A stretch of DNA of 64,000 nt, from contig JALQYN010000052.1 of the NCBI GenBank assembly GCA_023254055.1, positions 1-64,000 on the forward strand, in the 5' to 3' direction. The notes below the pieces were generated by a model that was not told the origin of the DNA, did not search any database, and saw nothing but the letters and a program-made list of their open reading frames with translations. Made by a program: the position numbers and the translations under genes. Numbering within the stretch: position 1 is the stretch's first letter; each line of letters starts with the position of its first letter. Below, piece after piece: positions 45,923 through 55,545 of the stretch. Source of the stretch: Polaribacter sp. (GTDB taxonomy: Bacteria > Bacteroidota > Bacteroidia > Flavobacteriales > Flavobacteriaceae).

Positions 45923-46954
45923 TTAAAAATCCAATTCTCCTCTTAACGGTTTTTCAAACACTTTTTTAAACTCTGCATTTGATATTTTCTCTCCTAATAG
46001 GTACATTAATTTTGCAACGGCAGATTCTGTTGTAATATCTTTTCCATCTATAACTTGAATTCTTTTCAATGCTACACTTGTTTCATAATGGCCTAAAATA
46101 ACACTTCCACCTACACATTGTGTAACGTTTACAATTTGTATGCCGTTTTTTATAGCTTCCTCTAAAAGGTTGATAAACCATGGATATGTGGGAGCGTTTC
46201 CAGAACCATAGGTTTCTAAAACAATGCCTTTTAAATTTTTAATATTTAGAATGCTTTTTATAACTTCTTCTGTAATCCCAGGGAATAATTTTAACACCAC
46301 TATATTATTATCTAATGATTTTCGAACAATTAGCGTTGAATTTTTGGTTGCTGGTTTTAAAAGCAATTCATAATTAAAATGTAAATGAACGCCACTTTCT
46401 GCTAAGGGTGGATAATTTAATGAAGCAAAAGCCTCAAATTGTTCTGCATTCACTTTAGTAGTTCTATTTGCTCGGTATAATTTATACTCAAAATACAAAC
46501 AAACTTCAGAAATTACGGGTTTATCATCTTTTGTAGCACAAGCAATTTCAATAGAAGTAATTAAATTTTCTTTTGCATCGGTTCTTAAGTGTCCGATTGG
46601 CAATTGCGAACCTGTAAATATTACTGGTTTTGCTAAGTTTTCTAACATAAAACTAATTGCAGATGATGTATAGGCCATCGTATCTGAACCTGTTAGGACA
46701 ACAAATCCATCGAATTCAGAATACTTACTCTCAATAACTTCTGCAATAGTTACATAATATGCTGTATTCATATTAGAAGAGTCTATTGGCTCTTTAAAAG
46801 AATAGGTGTCTATCGTACAGTGTAACTGAATTAATTCTGGAACTCTATCTAAAAGTTGTTCGAAATTAAATGCTTTTAAGGCATTGGTTTCGTAATCTTT
46901 TACCATTCCAATGGTTCCTCCAGTATATATTAGTAATATTCTTGGCTTTGTCAT
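45923..46954 (-). CDS. ansA: Type I (cytoplasmic-type) L-asparaginase
   Basis: 343 residues with both catalytic threonine motifs: IYTGGTIGM near residue 10 and VLTGSDTMAYT near 91. It has no signal peptide, as expected for the AnsA type. It hydrolyses L-Asn to L-Asp and ammonia. The C-terminal domain has VLETYGSGNAPTYPWF. This is structurally unrelated to the Ntn-type isoaspartyl peptidase elsewhere in the window. It is downstream of lepA, behind a terminator, so it probably has its own promoter. Confidence 0.93.
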   Translation of the reverse strand: MTKPRILLIYTGGTIGMVKDYETNALKAFNFEQLLDRVPELIQLHCTIDTYSFKEPIDSSNMNTAYYVTIAEVIESKYSEFDGFVVLTGSDTMAYTSSAISFMLENLAKPVIFTGSQLPIGHLRTDAKENLITSIEIACATKDDKPVISEVCLYFEYKLYRANRTTKVNAEQFEAFASLNYPPLAESGVHLHFNYELLLKPATKNSTLIVRKSLDNNIVVLKLFPGITEEVIKSILNIKNLKGIVLETYGSGNAPTYPWFINLLEEAIKNGIQIVNVTQCVGGSVILGHYETSVALKRIQVIDGKDITTESAVAKLMYLLGEKISNAEFKKVFEKPLRGELDF

Positions 46955-47010
46955 TTTGATGTCTATAATCGTTGGGTAAATTTATCATTTATAATTGAAA
47001 TACGCATACA

Positions 47011-47043
47011 AAAAAACGCTTTCAGAAATTGAAAGCGTTTTTT
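47011..47043 (-). terminator. Terminator after lepA
   Basis: AAAAAACGCTTTCA (47011-47024) pairs perfectly with TGAAAGCGTTTTTT (47030-47043) around a 5-nt loop. It lies 20 bp beyond the lepA stop, before ansA. Confidence 0.85.
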
Positions 47044-47062
47044 AAATTTTACAAAAATGGGA

Positions 47063-48859
47063 TTAATCATTCAGTTTTAAGACAGCCATAAAAGCTTCTT
47101 GTGGAATTTCTACATTCCCAACCTGACGCATTCTCTTTTTTCCTTTTTTCTGTTTTTCTAACAACTTACGTTTACGAGAAATATCTCCTCCATAACATTT
47201 TGCTGTTACATCTTTACGTAAGGCTTTCGTAGTTTCTCTTGCTATAATTTTTGCACCAATTGCAGCTTGAATTGGAATATCAAATTGTTGTCTCGGAATT
47301 AATTCTTTTAACTTTTCAGTGATTTTTTTTCCGATTGAATAGGCATTGTCTGCATGTAATAATGCAGAAAGTGCATCAACTGGCTGCCCATTTAATAAAA
47401 TATCTACGCGAACTAGTTTAGAAGATCTCATTCCGATTGGATGATAATCAAAAGATGCGTATCCTTTAGAAACTGTTTTTAAACGATCGTAAAAATCGAA
47501 CACAATTTCTGCTAATGGCATATCAAAAGTCAACTCAACTCTTTGCGTCGTTAAATAGGTCTGATTGGTTATTTCTCCACGTTTTTCGATACACAAACTC
47601 ATTACTTGTCCAACAAAATCTGACTTTGTAATGATAGATGCTTTGATATAAGGCTCTTCTACTCTATTTAATTTTGATGGATCTGGTAAATCTGTTGGAT
47701 TGTTTAAAACAATGATCTCATCCGGATTTTTATTTGTGTAAGCATGATACGAAACGTTTGGAACCGTTGTAATAACTGTCATGTTAAACTCACGTTCTAA
47801 ACGTTCTTGAATACTTTCCATGTGCAACATCCCTAAGAATCCACAACGAAATCCAAACCCTAAAGCAGCAGAGCTTTCTGGAACAAAAACTAAGGATGCA
47901 TCATTGAGTTGTAATTTTTCCATAGAATAACGCAACTCTTCATAATCTTCAGTGTCTACAGGATAAATCCCTGCAAAAACCATTGGTTTTACATCTTCAA
48001 AACCATCTATAATTTCTTGTGTTGGGTTTACTGCATCGGTAATTGTATCTCCAACTTTTACTTCTTTTGCTGTTTTTATTCCTGTAATTAAATACCCAAC
48101 ATCTCCTGTTTTTACAGATTGTTTTACAACCTGACTTAGTTTTAACGTACCCACTTCATCCGCAAAATATTCTTTGTTGGTTGCCATGAATTTGATGCGC
48201 TGTCCTTTTTTTATCTCTCCATTTAAAACTCTAAAATAGGTTTCTATTCCTCTATAAGAGTTGTAAACTGAATCAAAAATTAAGGCTTGTAGCGGTGCAT
48301 CTGGATTTCCTTTCGGAGCAGGAATTTTTTCTATAATAGCCTCTAAAATATTGTCAACTCCAAAACCTGTTTTTCCACTTGCATGGATAACGTCTTCAGC
48401 ATCACAACCTAATAAATCTACAATATCGTCTGTTACTTCTTCTGGATTTGCAGAAGGTAAATCAACTTTGTTTAAAACAGGAATGATCTCTAAATCGTTG
48501 TCTAAGGCTAAATATAAGTTTGATATGGTTTGAGCTTGTATACTTTGCGCTGCATCTACAATCAATAATGCCCCTTCACAAGCGGCTATTGAGCGAGAAA
48601 CTTCGTACGAAAAATCTACGTGACCAGGAGTGTCAATAAGATTTAAAATATATTGCTCTCCTTTATACGTATAATCCATTTGGATGGCGTGCGACTTAAT
48701 GGTTATACCACGTTCACGCTCTAAATCCATATTGTCTAATAATTGATCTTTCTTTTCACGATCGGTTACAGAGCCTGTAAAATCTAACAATCTATCTGCC
48801 AACGTACTTTTACCGTGATCAATATGTGCGATGATGCAAAAGTTTCTAATATTCTTCAT
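47063..48859 (-). CDS. lepA: Elongation factor 4 (LepA)
   Basis: 598-residue translational GTPase. G motifs are [16 protein letters not shown] at the N-terminus, [15 protein letters not shown] and NKVDLP. The LepA-specific C-terminal domain ends [18 protein letters not shown]. It acts on stalled or mis-translocated ribosomes. A TATATTTG box on the minus strand (48890-48883) lies 24 nt before the ATG. Just upstream of that box lies a 34-bp copy of the end of the next gene. Confidence 0.97.
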   Translation of the reverse strand: MKNIRNFCIIAHIDHGKSTLADRLLDFTGSVTDREKKDQLLDNMDLERERGITIKSHAIQMDYTYKGEQYILNLIDTPGHVDFSYEVSRSIAACEGALLIVDAAQSIQAQTISNLYLALDNDLEIIPVLNKVDLPSANPEEVTDDIVDLLGCDAEDVIHASGKTGFGVDNILEAIIEKIPAPKGNPDAPLQALIFDSVYNSYRGIETYFRVLNGEIKKGQRIKFMATNKEYFADEVGTLKLSQVVKQSVKTGDVGYLITGIKTAKEVKVGDTITDAVNPTQEIIDGFEDVKPMVFAGIYPVDTEDYEELRYSMEKLQLNDASLVFVPESSAALGFGFRCGFLGMLHMESIQERLEREFNMTVITTVPNVSYHAYTNKNPDEIIVLNNPTDLPDPSKLNRVEEPYIKASIITKSDFVGQVMSLCIEKRGEITNQTYLTTQRVELTFDMPLAEIVFDFYDRLKTVSKGYASFDYHPIGMRSSKLVRVDILLNGQPVDALSALLHADNAYSIGKKITEKLKELIPRQQFDIPIQAAIGAKIIARETTKALRKDVTAKCYGGDISRKRKLLEKQKKGKKRMRQVGNVEIPQEAFMAVLKLND

Positions 48860-48916
48860 TAATGTTTGATTTCTTAAGTGTGCAAATATATACTATTTAC
48901 TAATGGAAATATCTAA

Positions 48917-48950
48917 TCTTGCCATTCTGCAATAAACAAATTGGTGTCAT
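48917..48950 (-). repeat. Duplicate copy of the 3' end of the PD40 lipoprotein gene
   Basis: These 34 bp repeat 48984-49017 with one mismatch. On the minus strand they re-encode DTNLFIAEWQD plus a stop codon (TAG instead of TAA). The two copies are 67 bp apart and lie between the PD40 gene and lepA. The spacer stays open in the copy's frame for about 12 codons, so this may be the remnant of a longer tandem duplication. Confidence 0.85.
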
Positions 48951-48979
48951 CTTTTGAATATTTCACAATGCCAATCCTT

Positions 48980-50086
48980 TTAGTCTTGCCATTCTGCAAT
49001 AAACAAATTAGTGTCATGTCCACCACCATTATTTCTATTTGATGAAAAAATTAACTTTTTACCATCATTAGAAAAAACCGGAAAAGCATCAAATGTTTCT
49101 CCATGTGTTACTCTTTCTAAGTTTTTCCCATCTAAATCAATCATATATAAGTTAAAAGGAAAGCCTCTTTCTGCTTCAAAATTTGAAGAAAATAATATCT
49201 TTTCCCCTGAAGGGTGAAAAAACGGACTCCAGTTTGCATTTCCTAAATCTGTTAATTGACGTAAATCAGAACCATCTGCATTACAGATGTACAATTCCAT
49301 TTCTGTTGGTTGTACCAAGCCTTCTTTTAACAAATCTTTGTATTCTTTAATTTCAGCTTCCGTTTTTGGTCTAGAAGAACGGAAAATCAATTTTGTTCCA
49401 TCTGGCGAGAAAAAAGCACCTCCGTCATAGCCTAACTGATTTGTAATTTGCTTTACATCAGAACCATCAATATTCATCGTAAACAACTCTAAATCTCCAG
49501 TTCTCATCGAAGTAAATACAATTTTATCTCCTTTTGGAGAAACGGTTGCTTCGGCATCATAACCAGGTTCGTTTGTCAATTGCTTGGTAATATTACCTTT
49601 TAAGTCTGAAACAAAAATATCATAGCTTTCATAAATTGGCCACACATATTTTCCTTCTCTACGCAATGGTGCTGGCGGACATTCTTTTCCTCCTAAATGT
49701 GTAGATCCATAAACATATTCTTTGTTTCCTGGCAAAAAATATGCACACGTTGTTCTTCCAAATCCAGTACTAATCATTGGTGGTTTTGTGTCTTCAAATG
49801 TTTCTCCAACATTCATTAAAAACATTTGATCACATTCTACTCCCCATTCTTTATTGTTCGATTGAAAAATGATTTGTTTATCATCAAAACTCCAATAAGC
49901 TTCAGCATTATCTCCACCAAACGTAATTTGCTGCATGGTTTTAAAATGAACCTCTTCAGGATAAATTAAAGTGGTATCCCATTTTTTTGTCGCCCCAGAT
50001 TTTGCATCCGATTTATCTTTTTTATCTGTTTTACACGAAACGATGAATAGTGTAAAAATCATCAAATAAATTCCTCTTAATTTCAT
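48980..50086 (-). CDS. PD40/TolB-like beta-propeller lipoprotein
   Basis: 368 residues. A lipoprotein signal (MKLRGIYLMIFTLFIVSC) gives Cys18. The mature part is a TolB-type propeller with repeats such as VSPKGDKIVFTSMRTGDLEL, FSPDGTKLIFRSSR, FHPSGEKILFSSN and FSNDGKKLIFSSNRN. It resembles TolB but is lipid-anchored and not next to tol-pal genes. A binding role is likely; the target is unknown. It is divergent from the M28 peptidase gene, with back-to-back promoter boxes between them. Its last codons are duplicated downstream. Confidence 0.85.
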   Translation of the reverse strand: MKLRGIYLMIFTLFIVSCKTDKKDKSDAKSGATKKWDTTLIYPEEVHFKTMQQITFGGDNAEAYWSFDDKQIIFQSNNKEWGVECDQMFLMNVGETFEDTKPPMISTGFGRTTCAYFLPGNKEYVYGSTHLGGKECPPAPLRREGKYVWPIYESYDIFVSDLKGNITKQLTNEPGYDAEATVSPKGDKIVFTSMRTGDLELFTMNIDGSDVKQITNQLGYDGGAFFSPDGTKLIFRSSRPKTEAEIKEYKDLLKEGLVQPTEMELYICNADGSDLRQLTDLGNANWSPFFHPSGEKILFSSNFEAERGFPFNLYMIDLDGKNLERVTHGETFDAFPVFSNDGKKLIFSSNRNNGGGHDTNLFIAEWQD

Positions 50087-50124
50087 TATGTACTTTTTTA
50101 ATTTTACAACTAAGATTTATTAGT

Positions 50125-50141
50125 TATTTTTGGCAAAAATA
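50125..50141. promoter_or_regulatory. Palindromic pair of divergent -7 boxes
   Basis: TATTTTTG on the plus strand (50125-50132) and TATTTTTG on the minus strand (50141-50134) form one perfect palindrome centred on G50133. The plus box is 21 nt before the M28 ATG; the minus box is about 48 nt before the PD40 lipoprotein ATG. No clear -33 elements are seen. Confidence 0.5.
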
Positions 50142-50152
50142 ATACATATACC

Positions 50153-51373
50153 ATGAAAAATTTAATAATTTTAATCTTTTTATCTCTCCTTGTTTCTTGT
50201 GCTAAAGAATACAAACCTGAAAACAAGATTAAAGAAGATGTTTCTTTCTTAGCGGATGACAAGTTAGAAGGAAGACAAACAGGAACTCCTGGAGGAGAAA
50301 AAGCTTCTGAGTACATAAAAAACAGATTTGAAAGCCTTGGTTTAACTCCAAAGGGAACCGATGGTTTTTATCAATCCTTTTCTTTCAAACCAAAAACACA
50401 TCCACATGAAGAAGTAAAATTTACTGAAAATTCTGACGGAACAATTACCGGAAGAAACGTTGTTGGATTTATAGATAACAAAGCAAAAAACACTGTAATT
50501 ATCGGTGCGCATTTTGATCATTTAGGTTATGGTGGCGATGGCTCTTTATATAGAGATTCTATCAAAGCAATTCATAACGGTGCAGACGACAACGCCAGTG
50601 GTGTAGCACTACTCTTAAATTTAGCAAGTAAATTAAAAAATACAAACACCAATAACAACTATGTATTTATTGCTTTTTCTGGTGAAGAAATGGGCTTGTT
50701 AGGTTCTAATTATTTTGTTAAAAATCCAACATTCAACATCAAGGAGGTGTCTTATATGATTAATATGGACATGGTTGGAAGACTAAAAGATAGTGCTTTG
50801 GCTGTTTACGGAACAGGAACTTCACCTATTTTTAAGCAAACATTAAAATCTCACAACAACGATTTTAAATTGATCATGAAAGAATCTGGAGTTGGCCCAA
50901 GTGACCATACAAGTTTTTACTTGGCAGACCTGCCAGTATTGCATTTCTTTACAGGGCAACATAGAGATTATCACAAGCCAAGTGATGATACAGAAACCTT
51001 AAATTATGAAGGAATGGAAAGCATTTCAAACTATATTTTTAACATCATTTCTGATTTAAATGATAACGGAAAATTAGCCTTTAGAAAAACCAAAAACGAA
51101 AGTGAAGAAACGCCACGTTATAAAGTTAGCATGGGAGTAATTCCTGATTATATGTTTGATGGAAAAGGAATGAAAATTGATGGTGTAAGCGAAGGAAAAC
51201 CAGCGATAAAAGCAGGGGTTAAAAAAGGCGATATTCTTGTACAATTTGATGGCGAAAAAATCACTGACATGATGGGCTATATGAAAGCACTTGCTAAAAC
51301 TAAAAAAGGTGATAAAAAACCAATTGTCGTAAATAGAAGTGGTAAAGAAGTTACATTAACTATTGAGTTCTAA
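50153..51373 (+). CDS. M28-family metallopeptidase lipoprotein with C-terminal PDZ domain
   Basis: 406 residues with lipoprotein Cys16 (LVSC). Zinc-peptidase motifs are in order: GAHFDHLG (His120, Asp122), HNGADDNASG, FSGEEMG (Glu178/Glu179), NMDMVGR, and HRDYHKPSDD. It probably acts as an aminopeptidase on peptides outside the cytoplasm. Residues of about 325-406 form a PDZ domain (MKIDGVSEGKPAIKAGVKKG; DILVQFDGEKI). It is divergent from the PD40 lipoprotein and ends at a strong terminator. Confidence 0.92.
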   Translation: MKNLIILIFLSLLVSCAKEYKPENKIKEDVSFLADDKLEGRQTGTPGGEKASEYIKNRFESLGLTPKGTDGFYQSFSFKPKTHPHEEVKFTENSDGTITGRNVVGFIDNKAKNTVIIGAHFDHLGYGGDGSLYRDSIKAIHNGADDNASGVALLLNLASKLKNTNTNNNYVFIAFSGEEMGLLGSNYFVKNPTFNIKEVSYMINMDMVGRLKDSALAVYGTGTSPIFKQTLKSHNNDFKLIMKESGVGPSDHTSFYLADLPVLHFFTGQHRDYHKPSDDTETLNYEGMESISNYIFNIISDLNDNGKLAFRKTKNESEETPRYKVSMGVIPDYMFDGKGMKIDGVSEGKPAIKAGVKKGDILVQFDGEKITDMMGYMKALAKTKKGDKKPIVVNRSGKEVTLTIEF

Positions 51374-51395
51374 ACGCATTTCAAAACAATACACT

Positions 51396-51432
51396 AGACC
51401 TGTTAGATTCATTTCTAACAGGTCTTTTTTTT
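51396..51432 (+). terminator. Terminator after the M28 peptidase gene
   Basis: AGACCTGTTAGA (51396-51407) pairs with TCTAACAGGTCT (51414-51425) around a 6-nt loop, followed by a run of T. Confidence 0.88.
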
Positions 51433-51445
51433 AAGATAAAATAAG

Positions 51446-51453
51446 TATTTTTG
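51446..51453 (+). promoter_or_regulatory. -7 box of dusB, nearly leaderless
   Basis: TATTTTTG ends only 4 nt before the dusB ATG at 51458. With the usual spacing, transcription would begin at or next to the A of the ATG. It lies directly after the preceding terminator. Confidence 0.5.
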
Positions 51454-51457
51454 CGCC

Positions 51458-52459
51458 ATGGTTAAAATTGGAGACATAGAATTACCAGATTTTCCGTTGT
51501 TGTTAGCACCAATGGAAGATGTTAGTGATCCACCGTTTAGAGCTTTGTGTAAAGAAAACGGAGCCGATGTGGTGTATACCGAATTTATTTCTTCAGAAGG
51601 ATTGATTCGTGACGCTGCAAAAAGTGTCATGAAATTAGACATCTACGAAAAAGAGCGTCCAGTTGGAATTCAAATTTTTGGAGCCAATTTAGAATCGATG
51701 TTAAAAACGGTAGAGATTGTTGAAAAATCGAATCCAGATATTATTGATATCAATTTTGGCTGTCCTGTAAAAAAAGTAGTTTCTAAAGGCGCTGGTGCAG
51801 GAATTTTAAAAGACATCGACTTAATGGTTTCGTTAACCGAAGCCATGGTAAAACATACCAATTTACCAATTACTGTAAAAACACGTTTGGGTTGGGATGA
51901 AGATTCTATTAGAATTGTAGAAGTTGCAGAACGCTTGCAAGATGTGGGTTGTAAAGCAATTTCTATTCATGGTAGAACAAGAGCACAAATGTATAAAGGA
52001 GATGCCAATTGGAAACCCATTGCAGAGGTAAAAAACAACCAACGCATGCACATTCCTGTTTTTGGAAATGGCGATGTTACAACTCCAGAAAGAGCTATGG
52101 AAATGCGAGATGTATATGGTTTAGATGGTGCTATGATTGGTAGAGCCTCTATTGGTTCTCCTTGGTTTTTTAACCAAGTAAAACACTTTTTTAAAACTGG
52201 TGAACACTTAGCTTCTCCAACAATTGCAGAACGTGTAGAAATTGCACGCAGACATTTACAAATGGCCATTGACTGGAAAGGTGAAACCTTGGGAGTTTTA
52301 GAAACCAGAAGACATTATACAAATTACTTCAAAGGAATTCCGCATTTTAAAGAACACCGAATGAAAATGGTAACTTCTGATGATGCAAAAGATGTTTTTG
52401 CAGCTTTTGATGAAGTGTTTGAAAAATTTGGTGATGCTGTAATTCCTGATTTTAGTTAA
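51458..52459 (+). CDS. dusB: tRNA-dihydrouridine synthase (DusB type)
   Basis: 333-residue flavoenzyme of the NifR3/DusB family that reduces uridines in the tRNA D-loop. Motifs are LLLAPMEDVSDPPFR, the catalytic Cys102 in NFGCPVKK, KTRLGWDEDS and HGRTRAQMYKG. The length is usual. It may be translated from a leaderless mRNA. Its stop abuts the stop of the convergent permease gene with no spacer. Confidence 0.95.
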   Translation: MVKIGDIELPDFPLLLAPMEDVSDPPFRALCKENGADVVYTEFISSEGLIRDAAKSVMKLDIYEKERPVGIQIFGANLESMLKTVEIVEKSNPDIIDINFGCPVKKVVSKGAGAGILKDIDLMVSLTEAMVKHTNLPITVKTRLGWDEDSIRIVEVAERLQDVGCKAISIHGRTRAQMYKGDANWKPIAEVKNNQRMHIPVFGNGDVTTPERAMEMRDVYGLDGAMIGRASIGSPWFFNQVKHFFKTGEHLASPTIAERVEIARRHLQMAIDWKGETLGVLETRRHYTNYFKGIPHFKEHRMKMVTSDDAKDVFAAFDEVFEKFGDAVIPDFS

Positions 52460-53665
52460 TTACTTCTCTATAAAACTTGCAGAAATTCTGCTACTTGCAA
52501 TTTTTGAAGCGATAAATCCTAAAATACTAATTGTAATTGCAACAATAAATAGATTCATAAAACTAAATTCTACTGGGTAGGGGATGGATTGTGTGATCAT
52601 AAAAAAGGCAAACTGCTTTTGTAATAAAATTAAGATTGTACCCATAAGCAATCCGATAAACAATCCAAAAACAGTTAATAAAAATCCTTGCAACACAAAA
52701 ATTCTTTTTATTTCTTTTATGGTAACTCCTAAATTAAAAAGTGTTTTTAAATTTTGCTTTTTATCTATAATCATCATAATAATGGCACCGATTACATTAA
52801 ACAATGCAATGATAATAATGAGCGTAAATATCAAATAAGAAATCAATCTTTCTGTATTTAAAACTTTATAAGTAATGGCATTAAATTGTGTTTTTGTAGC
52901 TACTTTAAAGTTGTTTCCTAATACTTTTTGAAAGTTTTTAGCAAAAGCTTCTGGGTTGACATTTTCTTGTAATCGCAACTCAATTGAAGACACTTGATTC
53001 TCTTCATAACTCAATAATTTTTGTGCCAATGTTAAATTTACAAACACATATTTATTTGCAAATTCTTCCAAACCTGTATACACTCCTGAAATTTGAACAT
53101 CGGCAGAATTAAACGCAGAAGATGCACTTAAAATCAATCCTGTACCTGCTTTAGGAACTTTAATTTGCAAAGGCTCACCAAAATTTAAAATACTTAAAGA
53201 TAATTTGTCTGAAATTCCGAAACCAATAACCGCCGTATTGATAAAATCAGGATCTATCCATTGACCAACATGTAAGGTAGAATCTATTCTTGTAATCGAC
53301 ATGTAATTATCACTAACCCCTTTTACATACGCAATTTGATCTCTCTGTTTGTATTGTAAAAAAGCCCGTTCTTCAACTACAGGTGCAAATGCTTTAATTT
53401 CTGTAGTAGATTTTAAAAGCGATGTTATAGCATCAGAAATAAAAAACGATTTTCCTTTAACCGCTGTAATTTTTATATCAGGATCAGAATAATCCAACAT
53501 ATTATTAGTGAAAGATTTAAAACCAGAAAATCCTGAAAGGATAATAAACAACGCCAATGAACCGACAATTACACCAAAAGACGCAATAATCGTAATAATG
53601 TTAATGGTATTGTTTCCGCTTTTAGCGAACACATATCTTTTAGCTATGTAAAAAGGAAAATTCAC
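52460..53665 (-). CDS. FtsX-like ABC transporter permease (LolC/LolE family)
   Basis: 401 residues in the LolC/E layout: one N-terminal helix (TINIITIIASFGVIVGSLALF), a periplasmic domain of about 230 residues (45-275), then three C-terminal helices (about 280-300, 325-355 and 370-390). The start MNFPFYIAKRYVFAKSGNN is typical for this group in Bacteroidetes. It probably extracts lipoproteins from the inner membrane with an ATPase encoded elsewhere. It lies 57 bp after rbfA and may share its transcript. Confidence 0.87.
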   Translation of the reverse strand: MNFPFYIAKRYVFAKSGNNTINIITIIASFGVIVGSLALFIILSGFSGFKSFTNNMLDYSDPDIKITAVKGKSFFISDAITSLLKSTTEIKAFAPVVEERAFLQYKQRDQIAYVKGVSDNYMSITRIDSTLHVGQWIDPDFINTAVIGFGISDKLSLSILNFGEPLQIKVPKAGTGLILSASSAFNSADVQISGVYTGLEEFANKYVFVNLTLAQKLLSYEENQVSSIELRLQENVNPEAFAKNFQKVLGNNFKVATKTQFNAITYKVLNTERLISYLIFTLIIIIALFNVIGAIIMMIIDKKQNLKTLFNLGVTIKEIKRIFVLQGFLLTVFGLFIGLLMGTILILLQKQFAFFMITQSIPYPVEFSFMNLFIVAITISILGFIASKIASSRISASFIEK

Positions 53666-53722
53666 AATTGTTGTATCAAGTCAATACAAACTAAGGGCAA
53701 AAAAAGTTGTGAAGCAAACAAA

Positions 53723-54118
53723 TTAACGTTTTTGACGTCTTGGCAATACTTCTGGATTTTTAATAGGATTTGCATCCTCACCCTTTAAAGATTTATCAAT
53801 TTCTTCGATATAATCTAAAGAATCATCTCCAAAAAAAGATAATTCTGGCATTCTTCGCAGTTGATTTCTTGTGCGTTTTGCCATTTCATGTCGAATTAAA
53901 AAAGTATTCGACTGAATTCCTTTGACCAATTCATCTCTTTTTTCTGATGGAAAAATACTCAAATACACTTTTGCAATACTCAAATCTGTAGTCACAGTAA
54001 CTTTAGAAACCGAAATAATAGTTCCTTGCATTCCTTCTTGTGCCGCTTTCTGAAGCACATCAACCAAGTCTTTTTGAATTACTCCAGCAATTTTTTTCTG
54101 TCTATTTGTTTGTTCCAT
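53723..54118 (-). CDS. rbfA: Ribosome-binding factor A
   Basis: 131-residue KH-fold assembly factor for the 30S subunit. RbfA features are NRQKKIAGVIQKDLVDVLQ, ISVSKVTVTTDLSIAKVYLS and RNQLRRMPELSFFGDDSLDY. A TAAATTTG box on the minus strand (54132-54125) ends 6 nt before the ATG, so the message would have almost no leader. Confidence 0.95.
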   Translation of the reverse strand: MEQTNRQKKIAGVIQKDLVDVLQKAAQEGMQGTIISVSKVTVTTDLSIAKVYLSIFPSEKRDELVKGIQSNTFLIRHEMAKRTRNQLRRMPELSFFGDDSLDYIEEIDKSLKGEDANPIKNPEVLPRRQKR

Positions 54119-54124
54119 GCGGCA

Positions 54125-54163
54125 AATTTACGCATAATTCTAAAAAGAATGTTTATTTTTGAC
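54125..54163. promoter_or_regulatory. Divergent -7 boxes of rbfA and the epimerase gene
   Basis: Minus strand: TAAATTTG (54132-54125), for rbfA. Plus strand: TATTTTTG (54156-54163), for the methylmalonyl-CoA epimerase gene. Both are within about 10 nt of their start codons. Confidence 0.5.
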
Positions 54164-54172
54164 GGATAGAAA

Positions 54173-54583
54173 ATGGATCTAATGGACAAAATTGAACATA
54201 TTGGGATTGCCGTAAAAAGTATAGAAAAATCTAACGCGTTATTTGCGGCTCTTTTTGGAAAAGCACATTATAAAGTTGAAGAAGTAGAAAGCGAAGGTGT
54301 AAAAACGTCTTTTTTTGATGTGGGACCTAATAAAATTGAGTTGTTAGAAGCTACAAACCCTGAGAGTCCAATTGCAAAATTTATCGAGAAGAAAGGCGAA
54401 GGAATTCATCATATTGCCTTTGCTGTAAAAGACATAAAAGCAGAAATAGCTCGTTTGAAAGGTGAAGGTTTTATCGTTTTAAATTCAGAACCAAAATTAG
54501 GAGCAGACAATAAATTGGTTGCTTTTTTACATCCAAAATCCACCAACGGTGTTTTGATAGAATTGTGTGAAGAACGCTCTTAA
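54173..54583 (+). CDS. mce: Methylmalonyl-CoA epimerase
   Basis: 136-residue VOC-fold metalloenzyme that interconverts (R)- and (S)-methylmalonyl-CoA in propionate metabolism. Family segments are KIEHIGIAVKSIEKS (metal His), KIELLEATNPESPIAKF, GIHHIAFAVKDI and NGVLIELCEE. A second ATG at 54182 gives the N-terminus usual for the family (MDKIEHIGIAV) and may be the true start. The mutase is not in this window. Confidence 0.93.
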   Translation: MDLMDKIEHIGIAVKSIEKSNALFAALFGKAHYKVEEVESEGVKTSFFDVGPNKIELLEATNPESPIAKFIEKKGEGIHHIAFAVKDIKAEIARLKGEGFIVLNSEPKLGADNKLVAFLHPKSTNGVLIELCEERS

Positions 54584-54665
54584 TTTTAACAAAAATACTG
54601 CAAAATATTGGCTTAATACTGCTCGTTAATTTTTGTATCTTGCGAGCTAGAATTCAAGATTATCT

Positions 54666-55544
54666 ATGTCTACATCTTTTGACAAATATCAAAAACGAAG
54701 ATTACGCTCTTCTTACTTTTCTGTAATTGTAAGTATTTCGTTGGTCTTGTTTATGGTTGGTGTATTAGGTTTGATATTATTAAAGTCTACAAGCGTTGCC
54801 AATCAAGTGAAAGAAAAAACAGCAATGACCTTGTTTTTAAAAGACAATGTGACTAAAAAAAATATCGAAGATTTAAGAGCTTCTCTATCAAAGGAAAAAT
54901 TTACTAAAGAAATTGTATACATCTCAAAGGAAGAAGCTGCTAAATTTCATAGTAAAGATTTAGGAGAAGATTTTGTACAATTTCTAGGTACAAACCCATT
55001 AAAAAACGGTATTGATTTATATGTAAAAGCTGAATTTGTAACACCAGAAAAAATGGCTGAAATCGAAAAGCGATTTCAAAAAAACGCCTTTGTTTTAGAA
55101 GTTTCTTATGACAAACCACTGATTCAGTTTTTAACAAAAAACATTCAAAAAATAAGTTTTTGGTTGTTAGTTGTTAGTGCATTTTTTGCGCTGATCTCTA
55201 TTTTATTAATTAACAGCGCTTTGCGCTTATCAGTATATTCTAAACGATTTAATATTAAAACCATGCAAATGGTTGGTGCTACAAAAAGTTTTATCAGAAA
55301 ACCTTTTCTTTTACAAGGAATAAAATTAGGAATAATTGGCTCTTTCATTTCATTAATTGGCTTAGGAGCTGTTATATATTACACAAATAAGTATTTACCA
55401 GCATTAGAATTGTTAAACGATTATGCATTGTTAAGCTACTTATTTGGCGGCGTTTTAGTGATTGCTTTTTTAATTACTTGGTTAAGTACTTATTTTGCAA
55501 CACAACGTTTTTTAAATTTACAAACAGACGAATTATACTATTAA
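54666..55544 (+). CDS. ftsX: Cell division protein FtsX
   Basis: 292 residues: one N-terminal helix (about 18-40, YFSVIVSISLVLFMVGVLGL), an extracytoplasmic domain (42-165), and three C-terminal helices (about 165-190, 215-240 and 262-283). Features such as KEKTAMTLFLKDNVTKKNI and KTMQMVGATKSFIRKPF mark FtsX. It works with the ATPase FtsE to control septal wall hydrolases; ftsE is not adjacent. First of a tight cluster: ftsX, DUF3098 gene, uppP, truB. Confidence 0.93.
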   Translation: MSTSFDKYQKRRLRSSYFSVIVSISLVLFMVGVLGLILLKSTSVANQVKEKTAMTLFLKDNVTKKNIEDLRASLSKEKFTKEIVYISKEEAAKFHSKDLGEDFVQFLGTNPLKNGIDLYVKAEFVTPEKMAEIEKRFQKNAFVLEVSYDKPLIQFLTKNIQKISFWLLVVSAFFALISILLINSALRLSVYSKRFNIKTMQMVGATKSFIRKPFLLQGIKLGIIGSFISLIGLGAVIYYTNKYLPALELLNDYALLSYLFGGVLVIAFLITWLSTYFATQRFLNLQTDELYY

Positions 55545-55545
55545 T

